Shown: positions 26,591 through 35,912, numbered from the stretch's first letter. The stretch is DNA of 56,135 nt from Mesorhizobium tamadayense (GCF_003863365.1 NZ_RQXT01000047.1:1-56135), one strand, 5' to 3'. Notes: a model not told the origin generated them from the sequence alone. A program made the numbers and translations.

Positions 26591-28018
26591 ATGGAAAAAG
26601 CCGAAATCGGCCTGATCGGCCTTGGCACGATGGGCTCCAACCTGGCGCTCAACATCGCCGAGCATGGGCACCGCATCGCCGTCTTCAACCGCACGCGATC
26701 GCGCACCGACGCCTTCGTCGAGAGCGCCGGTCCGCTGAGGGACATGGTCGTGCCCTGCTACAGCCTGGAGGAGCTTGCCGCGGCGATCCGGCCGCCGCGG
26801 CCGATCATCATCATGGTGCTGGCCGGCAAGCCGGTCGACGAGCAGATCGCGGCGCTGCGAGGTGTGCTGTCGGCCGACGACATCGTCATCGACGCCGGCA
26901 ACGCCAATTTCCGCGATACGATGCGGCGCTTCTCCGAACTGTCGGGCTCGGGCCTGACCTTCATCGGCATGGGCGTGTCCGGCGGCGAGGAGGGCGCGCG
27001 CCATGGGCCCTCGATCATGGTCGGCGGCACGGAAGAGTCCTGGAAGCGCGTCGAAAAAGTGCTGACGGCTATCTCCGCCAAGTTCAAGGACGAGCCCTGC
27101 GCCGCCTGGCTCGGCACCGACGGCGCCGGCCATTTCGTCAAGACCATCCACAACGGCATCGAATATGCCGACATGCAGATGATCGCCGAGATCTACGGCA
27201 TCCTGCGCGACGGTCTCGGCATGGGGCCGAAGGAGATCGGCGCCGTCTTCGCCGATTGGAACAAGGGCCGGCTGAACTCCTACCTGATCGAGATCACCGC
27301 CAAGGTGCTCGCCGCCGACGATCCGAAGACCGGCAAGCCGGTGGTCGACATCATCCTCGACCGCGCCGGCCAGAAGGGCACCGGCAAATGGTCGGTCATC
27401 GAGGCGCAGCAGCTCGGCATTCCGGCGACAGCCATCGAGGCCGCGGTCGCGGCGCGCGTGCTATCCTCGATCAAGGACGAGCGGCAGGCGGCGGAAAACG
27501 CCTATGGCAATATCGGCGTCGCCAAGATTTCCGGCGACAAGGCAGCGCTGTTGAAGGATCTCGAGTTGGCGCTGTTTGCCGGCAAGATCGCGGCTTACGC
27601 GCAAGGTTTTGCGGTGATGCGCGGCGCCTCGAAGGAATTCAACTGGAACCTGCCGATGCCGGTCATCGCCAAGATATGGCGCGCCGGCTGCATCATCCGC
27701 TCGCAGATGCTGGACATGATGGCTGAGGCCTTCGGCTCGGGCGGCGCCTCGACCAACCTCCTTATGGCGCCGGCCTTCATCGCCATGATGAAGGAAGCGC
27801 ATCCGTCGCTCAGGCGCATCGTGGCCAAGGCCTCCGAGGCCGGCTCGCCGGTGCCGGCGCTGTCGTCGGCGCTCGCCTATTTCGACAGCTATCGCCAGGG
27901 CCGCGGCACCTCGAACCTCATCCAGGCGCAGCGCGATTTCTTCGGCGCGCATGGCTTCGAGCGCATCGGCGAGCAGGGTGCTTTCCATGGACCGTGGGGC
28001 AGCGGCGCTGCCGGCTAG
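26591..28018 (+). CDS. gnd: 6-phosphogluconate dehydrogenase, decarboxylating
   Basis: A 475-residue cytosolic enzyme of the pentose phosphate pathway that makes ribulose 5-phosphate, CO2 and NADPH. The Rossmann start is IGLIGLGTMGSNLALNIAEHGH with NRTRSR at the NADP site. Catalytic elements are GMGVSGGEEGARHGPSIMVGG, FVKTIHNGIEYADMQMIAE (Lys and Asn-Gly), ILDRAGQKGTGKWS and the C-terminal QAQRDFFGAHGFERI with the substrate-binding Arg and His. The start at 26591 follows an AGGGAAGAAA stretch. It is the long homodimeric form. Confidence 0.95.
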   Translation: MEKAEIGLIGLGTMGSNLALNIAEHGHRIAVFNRTRSRTDAFVESAGPLRDMVVPCYSLEELAAAIRPPRPIIIMVLAGKPVDEQIAALRGVLSADDIVIDAGNANFRDTMRRFSELSGSGLTFIGMGVSGGEEGARHGPSIMVGGTEESWKRVEKVLTAISAKFKDEPCAAWLGTDGAGHFVKTIHNGIEYADMQMIAEIYGILRDGLGMGPKEIGAVFADWNKGRLNSYLIEITAKVLAADDPKTGKPVVDIILDRAGQKGTGKWSVIEAQQLGIPATAIEAAVAARVLSSIKDERQAAENAYGNIGVAKISGDKAALLKDLELALFAGKIAAYAQGFAVMRGASKEFNWNLPMPVIAKIWRAGCIIRSQMLDMMAEAFGSGGASTNLLMAPAFIAMMKEAHPSLRRIVAKASEAGSPVPALSSALAYFDSYRQGRGTSNLIQAQRDFFGAHGFERIGEQGAFHGPWGSGAAG

Positions 28019-28231
28019 AGTCAGGTGAGGCCGGCCTGCAAATGGCGGCTTCCTGCGCTTCCGGCCTTCGCCGGCCGAAGCACTCGTGAGTGGCGTGGCA
28101 GTTAAATTAAGGCTACGGCCGGCGTAGGCCGGTGCTCACGTACTTTAAGTAGGCTCAGCTCCGGTTCTCGGAATCCGCTCAGTTTGCTCGCTTCGCGCCC
28201 GTCTTCGACTCCGACTCGGCCTGACCTGACT
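28018..28231. repeat. Large dyad repeat, copy 2, carrying a 68-bp insert
   Basis: The ends are AGTCAGGTGAGGCC and GGCCTGACCTGACT. The core TGCTCACGTACTT matches copies at 961 and 37553. After GCTTCCGG this copy has about 68 extra bases (28065-28132), themselves containing GGCCGGCGTAGGCCGG-like short dyads and an A+T patch (GTTAAATTAA). It lies between convergent gnd and lacI-type genes. Confidence 0.8.
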
Positions 28232-28246
28232 CATAAGTCGCGCTAA

Positions 28247-29290
28247 TCAACCCCGATAGGGCAGGACCTCGCCCGGCGTGCTAAGCGACTGCAGCGAGCC
28301 GGGTTCCTTGCCGCCGATCCAGCCGAGCACCGCGCGGGCAAGCTCGGAGCCGGCGAGCCGGAAATTCTCGTTGACGACCAGCAATTCCCGCCGGAACAGA
28401 TGCAGCAGCTCCGACGACTGTTTCGACACGACGTCGACGTCGCGGCCGAGTTTCAGCCCTGCGTCCTCGATGCCGGCGACGACGGCGAGCGTCGCGGCGG
28501 CGGCGCAGCTGACGATGCCGTCCGGACGGTTGTCGCGCCGCATCAATTGCGCGGTCCGCGTCCTGATCTGCTCGATCGTGTGGTCGATGGAGACGGTATT
28601 GAACGGCACCTCGCTGGCACCGACTTCGCTCAGCGCATCGGCGAAGCCGTTCACCGTATGGTCGTAATAGGTGAGGCCGACCGGCGGCGTCACCAAGGCG
28701 AGCCTGCGCCGGCCCAAGCCAGCGAGATGCCGTACCGCTTCGCTCGCGAAGGCGTAGTTGTCGAAGTCATGATAGGGATGCACCAGCCCCATGTCGGTGC
28801 GGCCGTGAGTGGCGAAGGGAATGCCGCGCTCAAGCATGTAGCGGGCCCTCGGATCATTGGGCTGCGTGCGCGAAATGATGACCCCGTCGGCGGAACCGGT
28901 CTCCACGAGGTAGCGTATCGGATCCAGCGGATCCTGAGAACGTGAGTAGGGCGTGACGATCAGGTGATAGGGTGTGTCGGCTATGACCTCCGAGACGCCA
29001 TAGATGATGTCAGAGACGAAACTCATGATTTCGCGCTCGGTGTTTAGCACGAGGCTGATGACGTTGGTCTTGCCAGTTCTCAGCCTCACGCCGGCGCGGT
29101 TCGGGCGATAGCCGATCTGCTTGGCGACCAGCTGGACGCGGCGCCTTGTCTCGGCGCCGATCTCCGGCGCATCCTTCAGTGCGCGCGACACCGTCGTGAC
29201 GCCAAGCCCGGTCATGAAGGCAAGCGTCTTCAGCGTCGGCCGTTCCTTGGCCGACGCCTCGTCGTCCTTCTCCGCGCTTCGTCTGTCCAT
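28247..29290 (-). CDS. LacI-family transcriptional regulator of sugar operon
   Basis: A 347-residue repressor. The helix-turn-helix (about residues 19-65) reads TLKTLAFMTGLGVTTVSRALKDAPEIGAETRRRV, with the hinge GYRPNRAGVRLRTGKTN. The rest is a periplasmic-binding-like effector domain (ISLVLNTE, DGVIISRTQPND, LALVTPPVG, RPDGIVSCA). It is divergent from the sugar ABC operon, with two matched operators in between. It follows AglR-type repressors in general layout. The effector is not known. Confidence 0.92.
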   Translation of the reverse strand: MDRRSAEKDDEASAKERPTLKTLAFMTGLGVTTVSRALKDAPEIGAETRRRVQLVAKQIGYRPNRAGVRLRTGKTNVISLVLNTEREIMSFVSDIIYGVSEVIADTPYHLIVTPYSRSQDPLDPIRYLVETGSADGVIISRTQPNDPRARYMLERGIPFATHGRTDMGLVHPYHDFDNYAFASEAVRHLAGLGRRRLALVTPPVGLTYYDHTVNGFADALSEVGASEVPFNTVSIDHTIEQIRTRTAQLMRRDNRPDGIVSCAAAATLAVVAGIEDAGLKLGRDVDVVSKQSSELLHLFRRELLVVNENFRLAGSELARAVLGWIGGKEPGSLQSLSTPGEVLPYRG

Positions 29291-29388
29291 TCGTCCCGCC
29301 CATCAGGCGCATATCAGCCGCGAGGCCGACCGGCAATTGTGCGCATCGACATTTGCGCGGCTTTCAGCTCGTGACACGGTTCAATATA

Positions 29389-29402
29389 CTGAAACGTTAC
29401 AG
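29389..29402. promoter_or_regulatory. LacI-type operator 1
   Basis: CTGAAACGTTACAG is a near-perfect palindrome centred on AACGTT, the usual core of LacI-family operators. It lies about 100 bases upstream of the lacI-type gene start. A matching inverted copy is at 29642-29655. Confidence 0.75.
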
Positions 29403-29641
29403 ATTGCCAACGCCTGTGGCTGAGGGGCAGATCGCGATCGTCGTGGTCAGCGCCGAAAGAGCAGGTTGAAAGCCACTGGAATCACAAAGAAATCTCAATT
29501 TCTCGCGACTTTTGGCATCAATCAGCGAGCCTGGCGCCACAAGACCACGCTCGGCGAAGGATTTTGTTCGCGCTTCGAAAAAATTTCTTGCCGTTTCCAT
29601 TCGAGGGGTTGCCTCCGCCAGTCATTTGCCGTATCGAAAAT

Positions 29642-29655
29642 CTGTAACGTTTCAG
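29642..29655. promoter_or_regulatory. LacI-type operator 2
   Basis: CTGTAACGTTTCAG is the reverse complement of operator 1. It is followed by the ribosome site GGGAGGA and the binding-protein start at 29674, so a bound repressor would block transcription start or elongation. The centres of the two sites are 253 bp apart, close to a whole number of helical turns. Confidence 0.78.
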
Positions 29656-29673
29656 ATTCTGGGAGGAACCGAA

Positions 29674-30912
29674 ATGCGATATAAATTCCTGACCGCCGCG
29701 TTCGCCGCGACGGTTGCGCTGAACTTCGCCGGACCGGCTGCCGCGACGGACCTGGAAGTCACCCATTGGTGGACTTCAGGCGGCGAGGCGGCGGCGGTGG
29801 CGGAGTTCGCCAAGGCATTCGACGCGACCGGCAATCACTGGGTCGACGGCGCCATCGCCGGTTCCGGCGGCACGGCGCGGCCTATCATGATCAGCCGCAT
29901 CACCGGCGGCGATCCGATGGGCGCCACCCAGTTCAACCATGGCCGCCAGGCGGAGGAGTTGGTCCAGGCCGGCCTGATGCGCGACCTCACCGACATCGCC
30001 ACCAAGGGCAAATGGACGGAGGTCGTGCGGCCGAAGAGCCTGCTCGATAGCTGCACCATCGACGGCAAGATCTATTGCGTGCCGGTCAATATCCATTCCT
30101 GGCAATGGCTGTGGCTGTCGAACGAGGCCTTCCAGAAGGCAGGCGTGCCGGTGCCGAAGAACTGGGATGAGTTTGTGGCCGCCGCTCCGGCATTGGAGAA
30201 GGCCGGCATCATCCCGCTCGCTGTCGGCGGGCAGCCTTGGCAGGCGTCCGGCGCCTTCGACGTGCTGCTCGCCGCGGTCGGCGGCTCGGACGCGTTCCTC
30301 AAGGTCTACAAGGAAAAGGATGCCAAATTCGCGGGTGGCCCCGAGATCGCCAAGGTGTTCAAGGCCGCCGACGACGCCCGCAAGATGGCCAAGAACACCA
30401 ATGTGCAGGACTGGAACCAGGCGACCAATCTGGTCATCACCGGCAAGGCCGGTGGCCAGATCATGGGCGACTGGGCGCAGGGCGAGTTCCAGGTCGCCGG
30501 CAAGACCGCCGGCAAGGACTATACCTGCCTGCCCGGCCTCGGCCTGAACGAGGTCATCGCCACCGGCGGCGACGCCTTCTACTTCCCGCTGCTGAAGGAT
30601 GCCGACAAGTCCAAGGCGCAGGAAGTCCTGGCCGAGACGCTGCTCGATCCGAAGACGCAGGTCGCCTTCAACCTCAAGAAGGGCTCGCTGCCGGTGCGCG
30701 GCGATGTCGACCTCAACGCGGCGAACGACTGCATGAAGAAGGGTCTCGCGATCCTTGCCAAGGGCGCGGTCATCCCGTGGACGGACCAGCTGCTCTCGCA
30801 GGACAGCCAGAAGCAGAAGGAGGACCTGTTCTCCGAATTCTTCGCCAAGTCCGACATGACGCTCGAAGAGGCGCAGAAGCGCTTCGCCGACATCATCGCT
30901 TCGGCCGACTGA
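29674..30912 (+). CDS. Sugar ABC transporter periplasmic binding protein (CUT1 type)
   Basis: A 412-residue extracytoplasmic protein. The signal peptide ends GPAAATDLEVTHWW. The mature protein carries the SBP type-1 pattern: EVTHWWTSGGEAAAVAEFAKAF, IYCVPVNIHSWQWLWLSNEAFQKAG, GKAGGQIMGDWAQGEFQ and FYFPLLKDADKSKAQ. It resembles glucose/mannose-type binding proteins of rhizobia (GtsA-like). GGGAGGA lies 7 bases upstream. A strong intercistronic hairpin follows. Confidence 0.92.
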   Translation: MRYKFLTAAFAATVALNFAGPAAATDLEVTHWWTSGGEAAAVAEFAKAFDATGNHWVDGAIAGSGGTARPIMISRITGGDPMGATQFNHGRQAEELVQAGLMRDLTDIATKGKWTEVVRPKSLLDSCTIDGKIYCVPVNIHSWQWLWLSNEAFQKAGVPVPKNWDEFVAAAPALEKAGIIPLAVGGQPWQASGAFDVLLAAVGGSDAFLKVYKEKDAKFAGGPEIAKVFKAADDARKMAKNTNVQDWNQATNLVITGKAGGQIMGDWAQGEFQVAGKTAGKDYTCLPGLGLNEVIATGGDAFYFPLLKDADKSKAQEVLAETLLDPKTQVAFNLKKGSLPVRGDVDLNAANDCMKKGLAILAKGAVIPWTDQLLSQDSQKQKEDLFSEFFAKSDMTLEEAQKRFADIIASAD

Positions 30913-30929
30913 CAGCCGGCGCCCCGCCA

Positions 30930-30962
30930 GCTCCCGACCCCCGCCTATCCGGGGTCGGGAGC
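30930..30962 (+). other. Intercistronic hairpin after binding-protein gene
   Basis: GCTCCCGACCCC pairs perfectly with GGGGTCGGGAGC (12 bp, 9-base loop). There is no T-run, so it more likely stabilises the binding-protein mRNA and limits read-through to the permease genes. Confidence 0.7.
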
Positions 30963-30997
30963 GTGATGCCCTCCTTGTCCCCAGTCCGGCTGTCGAG

Positions 30998-31891
30998 ATG
31001 AGCAAGAGCGAACGTCCCAACCAGCTTTTCCGCAACCTCAACGCCAAGGTCGCATCGATCCCGATGATACTGACCGCGCTGGTGGTCTTCGTCGGCGGCA
31101 CGGCCTGGACGGTGCTCTATTCTTTCACCAACTCGAAGCTTTTGCCGAGGCTGAATTTCGTCGGCATCGACCAGTATTACCGGCTGTGGGCGACGCCGCG
31201 CTGGCTGGTCTCGATCGAAAACCTCCTGATCTACGGCGTGATCTCGCTGGTGTTCTCGCTGGTGGTCGGCTTCATCCTCGCGGCGCTGCTCGATCAGAAG
31301 ATCCGCTTCGAGGACACGTTCCGCACCATCTTCCTTTATCCGTTCGCGCTGTCCTTCATCGTCACGGGCCTTGTCTGGCAGTGGCTGCTCAATCCGGATT
31401 TCGGCATCCAGCGCGTCGTGCGCGACCTCGGCTGGACGAGCTTCAGCTTCGACCCGCTCTATAATTCCAGCATCGTCATCTACGGCATATCGATCGCGGC
31501 GCTCTGGCAAGGCACGGGGCTGATCATGTGCCTGATGCTCGCGGGCCTGCGCGGCATCGATGAGGATATCTGGAAGGCGGCGCGGGTCGACGGGATCCCG
31601 ATGTGGAAGACCTATTTGTTCATCGTCATCCCGATGATGCGGCCGGTCTTCATCACCACGCTGGTCATCATCGCCGCCGGCATCGTCAAGGTCTACGACC
31701 TTGTGGTGGCGCAGACCAGCGGCGGTCCGGGCATCGCCTCCGAAGTGCCGGCAAAATACGTCTATGACTACATGTTCTTCGCCCAAAATCTCGGCCAGGG
31801 CTTTGCCGCCTCGACCATGATGCTGCTATCGGTGGTGATCGTCATCGTGCCATGGGCCTATCTCGAATTCGGAGGCAAGAAGCGTGGCTGA
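30998..31891 (+). CDS. Sugar ABC transporter permease, MalF type
   Basis: A 297-residue inner-membrane permease with six helices. It has PMILTALVVFVGGTAWTVLYSFTNS at the N-terminus, a conserved ALLDQKIRFEDTFRTIFLYPFALS and the EAA motif DIWKAARVDGIPMWKTYLFIVIPMMRP. It pairs with the next permease, whose start overlaps its stop. It has only a weak ribosome site. Confidence 0.92.
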   Translation: MSKSERPNQLFRNLNAKVASIPMILTALVVFVGGTAWTVLYSFTNSKLLPRLNFVGIDQYYRLWATPRWLVSIENLLIYGVISLVFSLVVGFILAALLDQKIRFEDTFRTIFLYPFALSFIVTGLVWQWLLNPDFGIQRVVRDLGWTSFSFDPLYNSSIVIYGISIAALWQGTGLIMCLMLAGLRGIDEDIWKAARVDGIPMWKTYLFIVIPMMRPVFITTLVIIAAGIVKVYDLVVAQTSGGPGIASEVPAKYVYDYMFFAQNLGQGFAASTMMLLSVVIVIVPWAYLEFGGKKRG

Positions 31892-32813
31892 CGTTTCCCT
31901 CGCCGCCGAAGCGGCTGCCGTCAGATCCGCAGCGTCGGGACCGAGCGGGCCGCGGCCCCGGCACGTGCTCTCGCGCCGCAACATCTTTCTCTACGGCACG
32001 CTCATCGTCGTGGCGCTCTACTACCTGTTGCCGCTCTATGTGATGATCGTCACCTCGCTGAAAGGCATGCCGGAAATCCGGCTCGGCAACATCTTCTCGC
32101 CGCCGGTCGAGATCACTTTCGAGCCCTGGGTGAAGGCCTGGTCGCAGGCCTGCACCGGCCTCAATTGCGACGGCCTCTCGCGCGGCTTCTGGAATTCGGT
32201 GCGCATCACCGTGCCGTCGGTGCTCTTGTCGATCGCCATCGCCTCGGTGAACGGCTATGCTTTAGCCAACTGGCGCTTCAAGGGCGCCGACACCTTCTTC
32301 GTCATCCTGATCGTCGGCGCTTTCATCCCCTACCAGGTGATGATCTATCCGATCGTCATCATCCTGCGCGAGATCGGCATCTACGGCACGCTCACCGGCC
32401 TGGTGATCGTGCATTCGATCTTCGGCATGCCGATCCTGACGCTTCTGTTCCGCAACTATTTCTCGTCGATGCCGGAGGAATTGTTCCGCGCCGCGCGCGT
32501 CGACGGCGCCGGCTTCTGGGGCATCTATCTGCGCATCATGCTGCCGATGTCGCTGCCGATCTTCGTCGTCGCCATCATCCTGCAGGTGACCGGTATCTGG
32601 AACGACTTCCTGTTCGGCGTCGTCTACACCCGCCCCGACACCTATCCGATGACGGTGCAGCTCAACAACATCGTCAATTCGGTGCAGGGCGTGAAGGAAT
32701 ACAACGTCAACATGGCCGCCACCATCCTGACCGGCCTCGTGCCGCTCATCGTCTACTTCGTTTCCGGCAAGCTCTTCGTGCGCGGCATCGCCGCCGGCGC
32801 GGTGAAAGGATAA
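31884..32813 (+). CDS. Sugar ABC transporter permease, MalG type
   Basis: A 309-residue permease starting at GTG (31884) with GGAGG nine bases upstream. Its EAA loop is EELFRAARVDGAGFWGIYLRIMLPMSLPI. NDFLFGVVYTRPDTYPMTVQLNNI near the C-terminus is typical of glucose/mannose permeases. The start overlaps the preceding permease gene and the stop touches the ATPase gene. Confidence 0.93.
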   Translation: MADVSLAAEAAAVRSAASGPSGPRPRHVLSRRNIFLYGTLIVVALYYLLPLYVMIVTSLKGMPEIRLGNIFSPPVEITFEPWVKAWSQACTGLNCDGLSRGFWNSVRITVPSVLLSIAIASVNGYALANWRFKGADTFFVILIVGAFIPYQVMIYPIVIILREIGIYGTLTGLVIVHSIFGMPILTLLFRNYFSSMPEELFRAARVDGAGFWGIYLRIMLPMSLPIFVVAIILQVTGIWNDFLFGVVYTRPDTYPMTVQLNNIVNSVQGVKEYNVNMAATILTGLVPLIVYFVSGKLFVRGIAAGAVKG

Positions 32814-32815
32814 TG

Positions 32816-33922
32816 ATGGCAGCAGCAATCGCCAGCCCCAGCGTTTCAATCCAGGACCTGTCGCTCAATTTCGGAGCGGTCTCGGTTTTGCAGACGCTCA
32901 ATCTCGACGTCGCCGAGGGCGAGTTCGTCGTGCTGCTCGGGCCGTCCGGCTGCGGCAAGTCGACCTTGCTCAACTGCATTGCCGGCCTGCTCGACATCTC
33001 GGAAGGCCGTATCTTCATCAAGGGCAAGAACGTCACCTGGGAGGAGCCGAAGGACCGCGGCATAGGCATGGTGTTCCAGTCCTATGCGCTCTACCCGCAG
33101 ATGACGGTGGAGAAGAACCTCTCCTTCGGCTTGCGCGTGGCCGGCGTGCCGAAGGACGAGATCGCCAAGCGCATCGCGCGCGCGGCGGAAATCCTGCAGA
33201 TCGGGCCGCTTTTGCAGCGCAAGCCATCGGCGCTTTCCGGCGGTCAGCGCCAGCGCGTGGCGATCGGCCGGGCGCTGGTGCGCGACGTCGATGTCTTCCT
33301 GTTCGACGAGCCGCTGTCCAATCTCGACGCCAAGCTGCGCTCGGAACTGCGCGTCGAGATCAAGCTACTGCACCGCAAGCTCGAGAACACCATGATCTAC
33401 GTCACCCACGACCAGATCGAGGCGATGACGCTGGCCGACCGCATCGCGGTGATGAGGGGCGGCGTCATCCAGCAGCTCGATGCGCCGCAGACGATCTACA
33501 ACAGACCGGTCAACCGCTTCGTCGCCGGCTTCCTCGGCTCGCCGGCGATGAATTTTATCAAAGGGCAGCTGGAGGCGGGCGACCCGCCGGTGTTCAAAGC
33601 CGACGGTGTTTCGGTGCCGCTCGGCCGCTACCAATTCGACGGCGAAGGCGGCCGCGCCGCCAAGCCTTGCGTGTTCGGCATCAGGCCGGAGCACATCGCG
33701 TTCGGCGAAGCAGCCAAGGCGATGCCGTTCACCGCCGAGTCGACGGTCGAGATCGTCGATCCGATGGGCTCCGACACGCTGGTGTGGACGAAGCTCGGCG
33801 GCCAGATCCTCTCCTTCCGCGTCGAAGCCGACAAGACGCTGCGCAACGGCGATGCAATCCGCATCGGCTTCGATCCGGCGCGCGCTTCGCTGTTCGACGC
33901 CGAGACCGACAGCCGGCTCTAA
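32816..33922 (+). CDS. Sugar ABC transporter ATPase, MalK/UgpC type
   Basis: A 368-residue ATPase. Walker A is GPSGCGKST, Q-loop FQSYALYPQMTV, signature LSGGQRQRVAIGRA, Walker B VFLFDEPLSNLD and H-loop THDQIEAMTL. A C-terminal TOBE/regulatory domain follows (GIRPEHI). Two ATGs occur in tandem (32813 and 32816). The second is better spaced from GAAAGGA. It completes an importer of the CUT1 family. Confidence 0.95.
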   Translation: MAAAIASPSVSIQDLSLNFGAVSVLQTLNLDVAEGEFVVLLGPSGCGKSTLLNCIAGLLDISEGRIFIKGKNVTWEEPKDRGIGMVFQSYALYPQMTVEKNLSFGLRVAGVPKDEIAKRIARAAEILQIGPLLQRKPSALSGGQRQRVAIGRALVRDVDVFLFDEPLSNLDAKLRSELRVEIKLLHRKLENTMIYVTHDQIEAMTLADRIAVMRGGVIQQLDAPQTIYNRPVNRFVAGFLGSPAMNFIKGQLEAGDPPVFKADGVSVPLGRYQFDGEGGRAAKPCVFGIRPEHIAFGEAAKAMPFTAESTVEIVDPMGSDTLVWTKLGGQILSFRVEADKTLRNGDAIRIGFDPARASLFDAETDSRL

Positions 33923-33956
33923 CCTCCCAAATAACCCAAGCAGAACGGACAGACAG

Positions 33957-34703
33957 ATGAACTGGTCATTCCAACTTTATAGTGCCCGCAACTTCCAGCC
34001 ATGGGGCGGCGTGCTGAAAATGCTCGGCGAGCTCGGCTACAGCCAGGTGGAAGGCTTTGGCGGCGTCTATGACGATCCCAAGGCGTTCCGCGCCGAGCTC
34101 GACAAGAACGGGCTTGCCATGCCGACCGGACATTTCTCGATCGAGGCGCTGGAGAAGGATTTCGACGGGGTGCGAAAAATCGCCGATGCGCTCGGAATAA
34201 CGCTTTTGATCTGTCCCTACCTGATGCCCGATGCGCGGCCGGGCGATGCCGCCGGCTGGCGCGGCTTCGGCGAGCGTCTCGCCAAGGTCGGCGAGGCTGC
34301 GAAGAAGGCGGGCTACGGCTTTGCCTGGCACAACCATGATTTCGAGTTCAAGGCGCTCGCCGACGGCTCGCTGCCGCAGGATCATATCCTGTCGGCCGCG
34401 CCCGATATCGGCTGGGAGATGGACGTCGCCTGGGTGGTGCGCGGCGGCGCCGATCCGCTGCCCTGGATCGAGAAGCACGGCAAGCGCATCAATGCGGTCC
34501 ACGTCAAGGACATGGCGAAACCGGGCGAGGGGCTCGACGAGGACGGCTGGTCGGATGTCGGCCACGGCACCATCGACTGGCCCGGCCTGATCAAGGCGTT
34601 GCGCGCCAAGAGCGCGACGCAGTATTTCGTCATGGAGCAGGACAACCCCAACGACATCGAGCGCTTTGCCCGTCGCTCGATCGAATCCGTCAAGACCTAC
34701 TAG
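33957..34703 (+). CDS. Sugar phosphate isomerase/epimerase-type TIM-barrel protein
   Basis: A 248-residue AP-endonuclease-2 fold protein. Visible metal-site elements are WHNHDFEF, IGWEMDVAWVVRGG, VHVKDM and EQDNP. This set resembles IolE/IolI and related enzymes that act on inosose or on 3-keto sugars. It lies 34 bases after the ATPase gene and 11 bases before a Gfo/Idh oxidoreductase. A two-step oxidation and isomerisation or elimination on the imported sugar is the reasonable inference. The true substrate is unknown. Confidence 0.82.
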   Translation: MNWSFQLYSARNFQPWGGVLKMLGELGYSQVEGFGGVYDDPKAFRAELDKNGLAMPTGHFSIEALEKDFDGVRKIADALGITLLICPYLMPDARPGDAAGWRGFGERLAKVGEAAKKAGYGFAWHNHDFEFKALADGSLPQDHILSAAPDIGWEMDVAWVVRGGADPLPWIEKHGKRINAVHVKDMAKPGEGLDEDGWSDVGHGTIDWPGLIKALRAKSATQYFVMEQDNPNDIERFARRSIESVKTY

Positions 34704-34714
34704 GAAATATCACC

Positions 34715-35857
34715 ATGGCAACAAAACTTGGCATCGGCGTCATCGGCTGCGGCAACATCTCGAAGGCGTATTTCTCGCTGGCACCGCTGTTCCGCGGCAT
34801 CAAGATGCGGGCCTGCGCGGACATCAACATGGACGTCGCAAAGGCGCGCGCGAAGGAATTCAAGCTCCGCGCCGAGACGGTAGACGAGCTGCTCAAGGAC
34901 GACGAGATCGATATTATCGTCAATTTGACCATTCCGGCGGTGCATTACGAAGTGTCGAAGCAGGTGCTCGATGCCGGCAAGCACGTCTATTCGGAAAAGC
35001 CCTTCGTGCTGTCGATCAAGGAAGGGCTCGATCTCAAGAGCCGAGCCGAGAAGAAAGGCCTGCGCATCGGCTCGGCGCCCGACACCTTCTTCGGCGGGGC
35101 GCACCAGCTGGTGCGCGAGCTGATCGACACCGGCAAGCTCGGCCGGATCACCAGCGGGACCTGTCATGTGATGGGCCACGGCATGGAACATTGGCACCCC
35201 AATCCCGACTTCTTCTTCCAACCAGGCGCCGGACCGGTGCTCGACATCGGCCCTTACTATGTCACCAACCTGATCCAGTTGATCGGGCCGGTGAAGCAGG
35301 TGGCGGCTTTCGCCGCGACGCCGGCCAAGGAGCGCACCATCAGCTCCAAGCCGCGCGCGGGCGAAAAGATCCCGGTCAACACGCCGACCACCATCCATGC
35401 GCTGCTCGAATTCGAGAACGGCGCGGTGGTGACGCTCAACACCAGCTGGGACGTCTGGAGCCACGGCCATGCGCCGATGGAACTCTATGGCGAGGCGGGT
35501 ACCGTCTTCGTGCCGGACCCGAACTTCTTTGGCGGCGAGGTGCGCTTCACCGACGCCACAAAGCCGGTGAAGAAGCTGCCGAAATGGAGCCATCCCTTCG
35601 GCGTGCCCAACGAGATGCATTCGCAAGGCATGATGGCCAACTATCGCACCGCTGGCCTTGCCGACATGGCTATCGCGATCGCCGAAGGACGGCCGCACCG
35701 CTGCTCGATGGAGCTGGCGCTGCATGCCGTCGACGTCATGACCGGCATCCTGCGCTCTGGCGAAAGCGGCAAGTTCGTTGCCATGCAGACGACCTGCGAG
35801 CGGCCGGCAGCGCTCGGCATCAAGGAGGCCAAGGCGCTGCTGGCGAAGAAAAAGTAG
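34715..35857 (+). CDS. Gfo/Idh/MocA-family oxidoreductase
   Basis: A 380-residue NAD(P)-dependent sugar dehydrogenase. The Rossmann start is IGVIGCGNISKAYFSLAP, followed by VNLTIPAVHYEVSKQVLDAGKHVYSEKPF with the conserved EKP catalytic Lys. GPVLDIGPYYVTNLIQLIG carries the Asp/His-type region of the C-terminal domain. It resembles ThuB/AfrA-type rhizobial dehydrogenases that form 3-keto sugars. It is followed by a short repeat and an aldo/keto reductase. Confidence 0.9.
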   Translation: MATKLGIGVIGCGNISKAYFSLAPLFRGIKMRACADINMDVAKARAKEFKLRAETVDELLKDDEIDIIVNLTIPAVHYEVSKQVLDAGKHVYSEKPFVLSIKEGLDLKSRAEKKGLRIGSAPDTFFGGAHQLVRELIDTGKLGRITSGTCHVMGHGMEHWHPNPDFFFQPGAGPVLDIGPYYVTNLIQLIGPVKQVAAFAATPAKERTISSKPRAGEKIPVNTPTTIHALLEFENGAVVTLNTSWDVWSHGHAPMELYGEAGTVFVPDPNFFGGEVRFTDATKPVKKLPKWSHPFGVPNEMHSQGMMANYRTAGLADMAIAIAEGRPHRCSMELALHAVDVMTGILRSGESGKFVAMQTTCERPAALGIKEAKALLAKKK

Positions 35858-35864
35858 GTGGTAA

Positions 35865-35912
35865 CCCCGTCTCCCTGTTTCGACGGGGAGAGGGTAAGGG
35901 TGAAGGGCAAGC
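35865..35912. repeat. Partial RIME-like palindromic repeat
   Basis: CCCCGTCTCCCTG and CGACGGGGAGAGGG form a hairpin, followed by GTAAGGGTGAAGGG. It resembles the ends of elements at 10-58 and 7991-8101. It lies between the Gfo/Idh and reductase genes. Confidence 0.5.

Noticed and set aside
29776..31101. A 441-codon minus-strand open frame
   Set aside because: Antisense to the sugar-binding-protein and permease genes, with no ribosome site or family motif.
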